Origin: Collinsella sp. AM18-10
GTDB lineage: Bacteria > Actinomycetota > Coriobacteriia > Coriobacteriales > Coriobacteriaceae
Direction: 5' to 3'
Length of the DNA stretch: 64,000 nt
Assembly: GCF_003471585.1 (NCBI RefSeq)
Contig: NZ_QRJO01000001.1
Span: 124,001-188,000 of the forward strand
The notes under the pieces are model-generated. The model was not told the DNA's origin. It made no database searches and saw only the letters and a program-made list of their open reading frames with translations. Positions within the stretch are counted from its first letter, which is position 1. Every line of letters begins with the position of its first letter. The position numbers and the translations under genes are program-made. Positions 33,442 through 40,579 of this stretch are shown piece by piece.

Positions 33442-34275
33442 CTAGGCCAGGATGCCGACCGCGGAGAGGGCGATGCCGCCCACAATGGCGATCACGAGAA
33501 GCCAACCGGTGTTGACGTTCTTCTTGATGAGCCAGTACATAAGGCCGGTGAGGCCGAGGGAGATCATCTGGGGCATCATGCCGTCCAGGATGTCCTGGAT
33601 AACGACGGTGCCCTCAGCGAACTGCAGCGGGGTGGTGGCGCCGATCAGCGTAGCGATCATGCCGCCCACGGACATAAGACCCACGATGCCGCAGACATAC
33701 ATGAGCTTCTCCATGAGGTCACCGCCCTGGAGCTTGCTCAGGTACTCGTGGCCGCCCTGGTAGCCAATCTTGGCGGCGAACCAAGTGATCAGCACGGAAG
33801 GCACGATGGAGATGAGCATGGCCAGGATCGGGCCCATGATGGAGCCCTGCTGAGCCAGCTGGACGCCCAGACCAAAGGCGATGACGCGGATGGTACCCTG
33901 GAAGAAGGAGTCACCGATACCGGAAAGCGGGCCCATGAGGGAGGTCTTGACCGCGTTGATTGAATCGGGGTCGAAGTTCTCGGGATCCTTGGCGTACTCC
34001 TCCTCCATGGAGGCGGTGAGGCCTAGGATAAAGGCGCTCGTCTGCGGAGTGCAGTTGTAGAACGCCATGTGACGGTGGTAAGCCTCTTTCTTAGCAGCGA
34101 GCTGCTTGGGGTCGGACTCATCCGGATAGAGGCGATCGAGCGTGGGAACCATGCCGTAGAGGAAGCCCATGTTCATCTGACGCTCGTAGTTCCAAGAGGC
34201 CTGGATGGCCCAGGAGCGCCAGAAGAACTGGCTGACCTTCTTGTTCAGGGACACGTCCTTGGTTGCGGTTGCCAT
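33442..34275 (-). CDS. PTS mannose-family IID component
   Basis: The product has 277 residues; the start at 34275 has AAGGAGGA 8 bases upstream. Family signatures: WRSWAIQASWNYERQMNMGF, GLTASMEEEYA, VKTSLMGPLSGIGDSFFQGT, and C-terminal membrane helices. With IIC it forms the sugar channel. It lies 13 bp after IIC, so the two are translationally close. It is intact, in contrast to the IID of cluster 1. Confidence 0.95.
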   Translation of the reverse strand: MATATKDVSLNKKVSQFFWRSWAIQASWNYERQMNMGFLYGMVPTLDRLYPDESDPKQLAAKKEAYHRHMAFYNCTPQTSAFILGLTASMEEEYAKDPENFDPDSINAVKTSLMGPLSGIGDSFFQGTIRVIAFGLGVQLAQQGSIMGPILAMLISIVPSVLITWFAAKIGYQGGHEYLSKLQGGDLMEKLMYVCGIVGLMSVGGMIATLIGATTPLQFAEGTVVIQDILDGMMPQMISLGLTGLMYWLIKKNVNTGWLLVIAIVGGIALSAVGILA

Positions 34276-34288
34276 AGTGTGTTCCTCC

Positions 34289-35083
34289 TTAGTCTTCGTC
34301 GTCTTCGAGCGGATCGTAGTCGGAATCGACACCGGCGGCTGCATGGGAGCCATTGAACTTGAAGCCCATGAAGACGACAGCCAGGCACACACCGATCAGA
34401 GCGACCGCGATGACGGACAGGTTGAGGTAAGCGGCGAGCAGGAAACCGATGAACAGGAACGGAGTCATACCCTTCTTGATCATCATGGTGAGCAGCAGGG
34501 CCAAGCCGTAGGCGGTCATGATCTTGGTCGAAACGTTCAGACCAGTGGACAGCCACTCGGGAACCATGTTGACGATGGCCTGGACCAGGTCGGTACCGAC
34601 AAAGACGGCCAGGAAGATCGGCAGGAAGTACATGATGGCGTACAGACCGGAGCCGGCGCAGATGTGCATACGGTAAGCGGTCTTGAACTTTCCGTTATCG
34701 ATCGCGCTATCTGCCACATGGGTGAGGGCGGCGATGATGGAACGGAACACGATGCCGAGGAGCTGACCCAGGACGGCGACCGGGATGGCGATCGTCATGG
34801 CGGTCTCGGCGGAAGCATCGGTCAGGCACGCAAAGGCAGCGGCCACGATGCCGCCCAGGACCATATCGGGCGGAACGGCGGCGCCGACCTGCACCAGGCC
34901 CATGGACACGAGCTCGACGGCGGCACCGACGGCAAGGCCGGTGGGCACATCGCCCAGCAGCAGACCGACGAGCGTAGCGCCAACGAGGGGCTGCTCGAAG
35001 TTAAGACGACCGAGCAGGCGGGAGTCCCACATGCAGAACACGCCGACGAGGCCGACGAGCACCGCACTGATGAACGTATTCAT
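34289..35083 (-). CDS. PTS mannose-family IIC component
   Basis: The product has 264 residues, mostly membrane helices. Typical blocks are VGLLLGDVPTGLAVGAAVEL, VQVGAAVPPDMVLGGI and the acidic tail DYDPLEDDED. It is the channel partner of IID. It lies between IIAB and IID in one operon. It serves here as the intact reference for the truncated IIC at 13100-13321 and could in principle work with the IID of that cluster. Confidence 0.95.
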   Translation of the reverse strand: MNTFISAVLVGLVGVFCMWDSRLLGRLNFEQPLVGATLVGLLLGDVPTGLAVGAAVELVSMGLVQVGAAVPPDMVLGGIVAAAFACLTDASAETAMTIAIPVAVLGQLLGIVFRSIIAALTHVADSAIDNGKFKTAYRMHICAGSGLYAIMYFLPIFLAVFVGTDLVQAIVNMVPEWLSTGLNVSTKIMTAYGLALLLTMMIKKGMTPFLFIGFLLAAYLNLSVIAVALIGVCLAVVFMGFKFNGSHAAAGVDSDYDPLEDDED

Positions 35084-35119
35084 ACCCTTCTCCTTTCAGT
35101 CAGGCAAACGCCTGGTTGA

Positions 35120-36043
35120 TTACAGCTTGGCGTCGATGTCGACGCTCTGATACGTAGGGGTCTGCTGGACGTAGAGCTTAATGCCCATGTCGAGCAGCTG
35201 GTTGACGTCGGCCTTCTGGGCGGCGTCGAAGAAGACGGAGCTGTCCTTGCCGCCGACCTGCTCGGCACCGTCGTGGTTGGCGGTGGCGCCCAGGTTGATG
35301 GCGTCGAGCTTGTAGCCCTGGCAGAACTGCAGCATCTCGGCAGTGTTGCCAAAGACGAACATGACGCGCTCGCCGAGGGTGTTGAGCTTGTCCATCTTGG
35401 CAAGGGCACGCTCAACGGTGAAGACGTTCAGGCGCACGCCCTGGGGCTTGGCCAGCTTAAGAGCGCCCTTCTTGATGTCATCGTTGGCGGCAGCGTTGTC
35501 GACGACGATGATGCGCTCGGCCTGAACCTTGGTGGTCCAGGTAAAGACGACCTGGCCGTGCAGCAGACGGTAGTCAAGACGTGCGAGGACGATCTTGGCG
35601 GGACCGGAGCTGTGACGGGACGCCTTGGCCTTCTTAGCGGGAGCCGCGGCGACCTCGACCGGTGCGTTGGGGTTGGTCAGACCGGTGCGGGCCTCGTTGA
35701 TGAGGGCCGCGAGCTCGGTGCCCTTGACGGGGGCGGGGCTCATAGCGAGCGTCAGTGCCAGCGGAATGTTGAAACCGCTGATCACCGTGAATGCCGCACC
35801 GTTGCGGGAAAGCTCGACCATGCTGTTGTTGACCGAGCTGCCGAGCATATCGGTCAGCACATAGACGGTGTCGTCCGCGTTGAACGTGGCGATCATGGCG
35901 TCCACCTTGTTGGTGATGGGCTCCTTGTCGTCACGAGCAAGCGACACGACGTGGACGTTCGACACGTCGCCGAGAACCATCTCGAGCGTGTCTTTGGCGC
36001 CTGCGGCCAGGCCGCCATGAGATGCGAGAATGATCTGATTCAT
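35120..36043 (-). CDS. PTS mannose-family IIAB fusion
   Basis: The product has 307 residues. IIA (1-125) has the phosphorylated His9 in LASHGGLAAG and TDMLGSSVNNSM. A linker rich in Ala, Pro and Lys (about 128-147) joins it to IIB, whose active histidine is in RLDYRLLHGQVVF (about residue 161). It takes phosphate from HPr and passes it to the incoming sugar. It is the first gene of cluster 3, behind a -10 box overlapped by TATAACGT. Cluster 1 keeps the two domains as separate genes. Confidence 0.95.
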   Translation of the reverse strand: MNQIILASHGGLAAGAKDTLEMVLGDVSNVHVVSLARDDKEPITNKVDAMIATFNADDTVYVLTDMLGSSVNNSMVELSRNGAAFTVISGFNIPLALTLAMSPAPVKGTELAALINEARTGLTNPNAPVEVAAAPAKKAKASRHSSGPAKIVLARLDYRLLHGQVVFTWTTKVQAERIIVVDNAAANDDIKKGALKLAKPQGVRLNVFTVERALAKMDKLNTLGERVMFVFGNTAEMLQFCQGYKLDAINLGATANHDGAEQVGGKDSSVFFDAAQKADVNQLLDMGIKLYVQQTPTYQSVDIDAKL

Positions 36044-36069
36044 CTTGCCTCCTCCTTTTCGTTATGGTC

Positions 36070-36080
36070 ATTATAACGTC
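36070..36080 (-). promoter_or_regulatory. -10 box and TATAACGT half-site of PTS cluster 3
   Basis: On the minus strand TATAAT (plus 36070-36075) overlaps ACGTTATA (36072-36079), 27 bp before the IIAB start. A -35 box is not clear, which suggests an activated promoter or a weak basal one. Confidence 0.45.
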
Positions 36081-36226
36081 TTATACGTTGCGGATATTGC
36101 TAATTAGTATAAAGACCGTTCGCGGGTGAAAATCGACCGTTGACGGGTTTAACGTACTTGAAACGTTGGGGCTGGGCAGGCCGGCACTGGCGGGATAACC
36201 CCAAGTCGGACCCTGCGCGCAATCCC

Positions 36227-37309
36227 CTATCGCACGAAGTACCAGGGGCTTTCCTGCACGGTGGGCTCCAGCGCGATGCCGGTGCGCTCCTTAAACAGAT
36301 CCATGTCCTGCGTTTTCTCCGTCCACCACGCGTTGGGCTTAAAGGTCATGCTCTCAGCGACATGACCGACAAATACACTGTTGCGCAGCTTGGAGAAGTC
36401 GGTGTTCATAATCAGGATGGACATGAGCACCAGCACAATACCCAGGACCTTGATCGCGCCGGCGGACTCGGCATAGACACCAATGCCCACCAGTACGGTG
36501 ACGACCGTCTCGAAAGACATTACGACGGGAACTTTCGATGTCTCGAGCCCCATGGACAGACCCTGCATATATAAGATGTAAGCCACGGCTGTGGGGATGA
36601 GTCCAAAGCCAAGGAACAGCAGCAGCAGCTGTGGCGACATTGCCGCGGCGACATCCGGCCACGGAGCCGCGATAGCCGCCATAACCGCACCACCAAAAAC
36701 AAGGCCCCAAAACGTGACAGCCAGCGGGTGGACCGTCTTGGTTGCTATCCGGCTAAACACCGCGAGCGACGCCCCACAAAAGCCTGCAATCACGCCCGAC
36801 GTGACGCCCCAAACCGAAAAATGGAAACCGGAAAGGTCGCCATTAGTTACTGCAAGTACACAGCCCCCTATGTTAAAAGCGATGGCAACGAGCTTGTTGG
36901 GGGTCACGTCCTCGCGATAAAGCACGCGGCCGAGCACGACGCCAAACACCGGCGAGGTATAGAGCAGCACCGAGGCCGTGGACATGCCCACCTCGCCCAT
37001 ACACTCGTAATAGCAAGTGTTGGCGGCGGCCAAACCGACGATACCGACAAGCGCGCAGGAAACAAGCTCTTTAGGGCTTGCCTTGAACAGGGCCAGCGGA
37101 CCCTGAGCCACGGTAGACCCCTCACCCGAACGGCAGCCCATAAACATCAGGACCGGCGCCAAGATAAGCGCTCCGACCAACAAGCGAAAGGCAGCCATAC
37201 TCTGGGACGTAACGCCCATGGCCGAGATGCCGTTTACAAAGATTCCGATGCTGCCCCACATAAGCGCGGCGATCAGCACCAGCACATAGCCCAGATTGCT
37301 TTTCTTCAA
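36227..37309 (-). CDS. EamA/DMT-family permease
   Basis: About 360 residues. The start is probably the TTG at 37309, because GAGGAGG lies 5 bases upstream; a GTG at 37345 has no ribosome site and lies in the operator region. Ten membrane helices in two EamA halves are visible (ALMWGSIGIFVNGI; FCGASLAVFSRI; GLIPTAVAYILYMQGL). The soluble 45-residue tail with WWTEKTQDMD is unusual for the family. It lies downstream of SIS-4 on the same strand, so it may move an amine or amino acid linked to that pathway; direction and substrate are unknown. Confidence 0.85.
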   Translation of the reverse strand: MKKSNLGYVLVLIAALMWGSIGIFVNGISAMGVTSQSMAAFRLLVGALILAPVLMFMGCRSGEGSTVAQGPLALFKASPKELVSCALVGIVGLAAANTCYYECMGEVGMSTASVLLYTSPVFGVVLGRVLYREDVTPNKLVAIAFNIGGCVLAVTNGDLSGFHFSVWGVTSGVIAGFCGASLAVFSRIATKTVHPLAVTFWGLVFGGAVMAAIAAPWPDVAAAMSPQLLLLFLGFGLIPTAVAYILYMQGLSMGLETSKVPVVMSFETVVTVLVGIGVYAESAGAIKVLGIVLVLMSILIMNTDFSKLRNSVFVGHVAESMTFKPNAWWTEKTQDMDLFKERTGIALEPTVQESPWYFVR

Positions 37310-37348
37310 CGCAGCCTCCTCGGTATTGTTTCCAATATGTTTCACACT

Positions 37349-37368
37349 ACGTTATAGTCGTTATATAC
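37349..37368 (-). promoter_or_regulatory. Two ACGTTATA-like half-sites upstream of the EamA gene
   Basis: ACGTTATA (37349-37356) and CGTTATATAC (37359-37368) follow at 11-bp spacing, matching the sites before SIS-1, IIAB and gntR 29296. Confidence 0.45.
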
Positions 37369-37440
37369 ATTTTTCAAGGCACAAATCGGCAAACGGGAAA
37401 TCTCTAGACAAAGGGAGTGTCCCGCCAGCCACGGTATCGT

Positions 37441-37602
37441 CGATGTTTTGGCAATGTCAGCGAAAACCCGCCAGAGCGAGCAAGGTGCCTTGAAGTGAGG
37501 CGGCATTGACCTTCTGGTCATGCCGCCGAAGCTGAAAGGCAGATTGCCGCTCTGGCGGGTTTGCAGCGTCGGCCGGTTACGGCGTTTGGTAAAACGCCGT
37601 AA
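37441..37602 (-). repeat. 163-bp structured element after SIS-4, family F, copy 2
   Basis: It begins next to the SIS-4 stop codon with the GTTACGGCG/CGCCGTAAC hairpin, then the same long multi-stem hairpin as 29081-29243, here with a perfect CCCGCCAGAGCG/CGCTCTGGCGGG outer stem followed by TTTTCGCTG. It could end transcription between SIS-4 and the EamA gene. Confidence 0.8.
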
Positions 37603-38595
37603 CTAATAATCAAGCTTCCACATGTAGCGGCGCGTCATGTAGTCCTTGTGGGTGACGGCAGAGAGCGCGCGCATATACACGTTGTTGAGAATCGGGGCAA
37701 AGATCAGGTGGTTGAAGTACTCGCTCACGCTGTCCTTGATGTCGTTGAGGCCGAGCTCCTTGGCGTCGAGCTGATAGACGCGCTCGCCACCGTACTGGTT
37801 GACGAAGCGGATGCCGCGCTCGTCATTGCAGCGGCTGCGGCCGACGCTGATGAGCTGGAACAGCGAGGTGCGCTTGTCCAGAATCTCAAAGGGGCCGTGG
37901 AAGAAGTCGCAGGTGTTGATGGTGCAGGAGTCGATCTGCAGCATCTCCTGCACGTTGCAGATGCTAAAGACGTAGGCGGCACCAAAGAGCGGGCCCTGGG
38001 CCATGACGTTGATGCAGGGCTTGTCGGCGTTCTGCTCGGCCCACTTAGCAGCGAGCGGACGGGTGTACTCGACGGCCTTGCGATAGATGGGGTCGACCAA
38101 GTCGAACGCGGCCATAGCGGTCTCGTACTCGGCATAGCCCTCGGTCTGCTGCGTGAGCTCCATGGCGATCATGGTCACGACGGCGGAGTTGGTGCGGCCC
38201 ATGCAAGACTCGTCAACGGCCAAGCTGTCGTACTGGATCTTGTAGTCGCAGACCTCGGTGAGGCCGGACTCGTCAACATAGATGGCGATGGTGCTGGCGC
38301 CGTGGTCCTTGGCGACCTGGGCGGCGACGATGGTCTCCTTGGTGCCGCGCATGGACACGACGACGGCCAGGGCGTTCTCGTTAACGTAGGCAGGGGTTGC
38401 GTGCACGAACTCGTTGCTGGTGTAGCTGGAGCTCACGACCTGCGTGGCCTCGTGCTCCATAAAGTACTGGGCAGGATAGTTGCCGCCGTTGGATCCGCCG
38501 GCGCCGATCCACACGACGCGCTTGATGCCGCCCTTGTCTGCCTTGTCAGCCAAAACCTGGGAGACGACGTCCTTAACCTGTTCCTGAGTAGTCAT
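37603..38595 (-). CDS. SIS-domain sugar-amine deglycase, FrlB/GfrF-like (SIS-4)
   Basis: The product has 330 residues. SIS loops are GAGGSN (31-36) and SMRGTKET (81-88), the most divergent of the four paralogs. The Glu217/His233 pair keeps the 16-residue spacing (QEMLQ and DFFHGPFE), but the usual GE before the aromatic pair is CD. The ending RRYMWKLDY matches SIS-3. It is divergent from the GntR gene at 38801, and the gap has repeated GCATACAAGTTA operators. The substrate may differ from the others. Confidence 0.77.
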   Translation of the reverse strand: MTTQEQVKDVVSQVLADKADKGGIKRVVWIGAGGSNGGNYPAQYFMEHEATQVVSSSYTSNEFVHATPAYVNENALAVVVSMRGTKETIVAAQVAKDHGASTIAIYVDESGLTEVCDYKIQYDSLAVDESCMGRTNSAVVTMIAMELTQQTEGYAEYETAMAAFDLVDPIYRKAVEYTRPLAAKWAEQNADKPCINVMAQGPLFGAAYVFSICNVQEMLQIDSCTINTCDFFHGPFEILDKRTSLFQLISVGRSRCNDERGIRFVNQYGGERVYQLDAKELGLNDIKDSVSEYFNHLIFAPILNNVYMRALSAVTHKDYMTRRYMWKLDY

Positions 38596-38633
38596 CGCGC
38601 ATCAGCCTTTCTTCTCATTTAATGCTCTTGACG

Positions 38634-38790
38634 GCATACAAGTTACATACATGTTTTAGCGATGTCGACTAGTTGTATGCTATATTTGTCTTAGAAATTT
38701 TGCTGATGCAGTTTTCGATAAGTCGTTACCAGCAGTTTTATTGTTGTATTAGATACATGCTTGATTAGGCAAGCATACAAGTTAGATACA
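38634..38790. promoter_or_regulatory. GCATACAAGTTANATACA operators between SIS-4 and gntR
   Basis: Direct copies lie at 38634-38651 and 38773-38790, an inverted partial copy AGTTGTATGC at 38671-38680, and a related GTATTAGATACATGC at 38746-38760. The outer copies sit near each divergent start codon, a pattern expected for the GntR protein controlling both genes. Confidence 0.65.
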
Positions 38791-38800
38791 GGTTAGTCGT

Positions 38801-39523
38801 ATGAGCGCTTCGTCTGAAAAGAAACTGACCCAATACGAGCGTCTGGCGGGCACACTGCGCGACCGCATCGCCGCCGGCACCTACGCCCGTGGAGACAAGC
38901 TGCCGTCCGAGATGGAGCTCATGGACGAATCGGGGCTGTCGCGCAGCACCGTGCGCCACGCCCTTAAGGTGCTCGTCGATGAGGGCCTGGTCCGCACCGA
39001 GCGCGGGCGCGGTGCCTTTGTGGCCGACACGCCGGCGCTCCACGAGAACAACCTGGTGTTTTCGAGCTATACCAAGCAGGTCGAAGGCCAGGGTATGAAG
39101 CCCACCACGCGCACGGTGGACTCGGGCTTTGCCAAAGCAATGGGCAGCGTGGCCAAGTTCTTTGACGCTAGCGTGGGCAGCAAGCTTGTCAAACTTGTCC
39201 GCCTGCGTTACCTGGACGATGCGCCACTGTGCCTGGAGACCACCTATTTGCCGCCAAGCTTTGGGTCGCTCATCGATCGCGATATCAACGGTTCGCTCTA
39301 CGCCACGCTGCGCCAGGAGTTCCATCGCGCGCCGGCGCAGGGGCATAAGACCTTTGAGGTGTGCTATGCGTCGCAAAACGAGGCATTTTTGCTCAACGTC
39401 GAGCGCGGGCAGGCGCTGATCCTGATCACCGACTACGTCTACGACACCGACGGCCGTCCGCTCCATGTCTCCAAGCGCATCCAACGCACCGACCGCGCCA
39501 AATACACCGAGCCCATCGGCTAG
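38801..39523 (+). CDS. GntR/HutC-family transcriptional regulator (SIS-4 locus)
   Basis: The product has 240 residues. The winged helix (10-75) has ARGDKLPSEMELMDESGLSR and STVRHALKVLVDEGLVRTERG. The UTRA domain contains LVKLVRLRYLDDAPLCLETT and FEVCYASQNEAFLLNVE. It is the only GntR of the window on the plus strand and is divergent from SIS-4. The direct repeats in the shared gap are its likely operators. Confidence 0.92.
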   Translation: MSASSEKKLTQYERLAGTLRDRIAAGTYARGDKLPSEMELMDESGLSRSTVRHALKVLVDEGLVRTERGRGAFVADTPALHENNLVFSSYTKQVEGQGMKPTTRTVDSGFAKAMGSVAKFFDASVGSKLVKLVRLRYLDDAPLCLETTYLPPSFGSLIDRDINGSLYATLRQEFHRAPAQGHKTFEVCYASQNEAFLLNVERGQALILITDYVYDTDGRPLHVSKRIQRTDRAKYTEPIG

Positions 39524-39674
39524 CGCACCAAACGAGGCAAAATGTACCTAATAAACGTTTTACCTGCGGTTTTTATTAAATCTCAAGCCGGCATGGCGCA
39601 AATGCCAACATCGCCTGGCAACACTCGCCGCCCAAGCTCAACTGTTCCTGCCCAAAATATCCAGCACCGTAAAT

Positions 39675-39797
39675 CTAAGTGAGTAGACTTTTCGCGACCT
39701 GCCGAGCACATTCAAAACAGCCACCTCCGTGACCTGCGGTTTTACTAAGGCAGATACGCTTTGTGCTCGGCCTGCGCCAAAAAGTCTACTCACTTAG
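39675..39797. repeat. Dispersed 123-bp palindromic element, family B, copy 2
   Basis: It has the same arms and centre as 31263-31385, with changes mainly in the variable parts beside the arms. It lies in the 39524-39888 gap, where no gene is seen. Confidence 0.8.
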
Positions 39798-39888
39798 CCC
39801 GCAAGGCGTCCCGAGGGGACAATCCAGGTCAAAATAGCGTACAAACGCCACGCTTCTTGCGGCGATTTGATACCACAAGACAGCCAAA

Positions 39889-39926
39889 AACCTGCCAAAA
39901 TAAACCTGTCCCTAAATGGTAGGTTT
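39889..39926 (-). repeat. Family E hairpin element, copy 3, over the GNAT stop codon
   Basis: Read on the minus strand, the 5' arm CCTACC covers the end of the GNAT gene and TTTTGGCAGG is followed by TTTTTGG, so in this orientation it resembles a terminator. The orientation relative to the gene is opposite to copies 1 and 2. Confidence 0.65.
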
Positions 39927-40502
39927 AGGAAGGTCGGGGAACCAGGTTGGCTTGGGTTGGTTGGGCGTGCGCTCGGCTAGGATCAGCTCCATCCAGCACA
40001 TGTCGTACCAGCGACCGAACTTTTGGGCGCAGCGGTCAAAGGCGCCCACCAGGCGGTAGCCCATATGGGCATGGAAATCCTGACTGTTGTGCGTCAGATA
40101 CTCGTCGTCTTTGTCGTGCGGCACGGCAATGAGTGCGCACATGTTGGTGATGCCCATCGCGACCAAGCATTGCTTGAGCGCGTCGTGCAGCCTGCGGCCC
40201 AGCCCGCCGTGGCGCACGTCGCGCGCCAGATAGATCGACGTCTCGACCGACCAGTCATAGGCCTCGCGGCTGTTAAGCGCGCTCACATAGGCATAACCCA
40301 CTGGACGCCCGTCCAGCTCCATCACCAAATACGGGTAGCGCTTGAGTGTACGCTCGATGCGCCCGGCAAACTCCTCAACGCTCGGCACCTCGTATTCGCA
40401 GGTTATCGCCGTCTCGCGTACATACGGCTCATAAATGGCAAGCAACGCCGCCGCATCATCGGGCGTCGCCAGGCGAATCGTCGGCTCGGACATCTCGGCC
40501 AT
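39912..40502 (-). CDS. GNAT-family N-acetyltransferase (phosphinothricin acetyltransferase-like)
   Basis: About 196 residues from the ATG at 40502, preceded by GGGAAGGG; another ATG at 40493 is possible. The N-terminal RLATPDDAAALLAIYEPYV and ETAITCEYEVPS, and the acetyl-CoA loop VRHGGLGRRLHDAL, match the Pat/YncA-type acetyltransferases, which acetylate small amines. The GYRLVGAFDRCAQKFGRWYD end is also typical. The substrate is not predictable. It follows the threonine aldolase gene across a terminator. Confidence 0.87.
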   Translation of the reverse strand: MAEMSEPTIRLATPDDAAALLAIYEPYVRETAITCEYEVPSVEEFAGRIERTLKRYPYLVMELDGRPVGYAYVSALNSREAYDWSVETSIYLARDVRHGGLGRRLHDALKQCLVAMGITNMCALIAVPHDKDDEYLTHNSQDFHAHMGYRLVGAFDRCAQKFGRWYDMCWMELILAERTPNQPKPTWFPDLPKPTI

Positions 40503-40517
40503 ACAGCCCTTCCCTCT

Positions 40518-40563
40518 CAAAAGCAAAGGCCGCCCCGCGCCAAACCCAGGCGCAAGGCGGCCC
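40518..40563 (-). terminator. Terminator after the threonine aldolase gene
   Basis: On the minus strand GGCCGCCTTGCGCC and GGCGCGGGGCGGCC form a stem with one bulge, followed by TTTGCTTTT. Confidence 0.8.
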
Positions 40564-40579
40564 CCATCATCACATCAAC

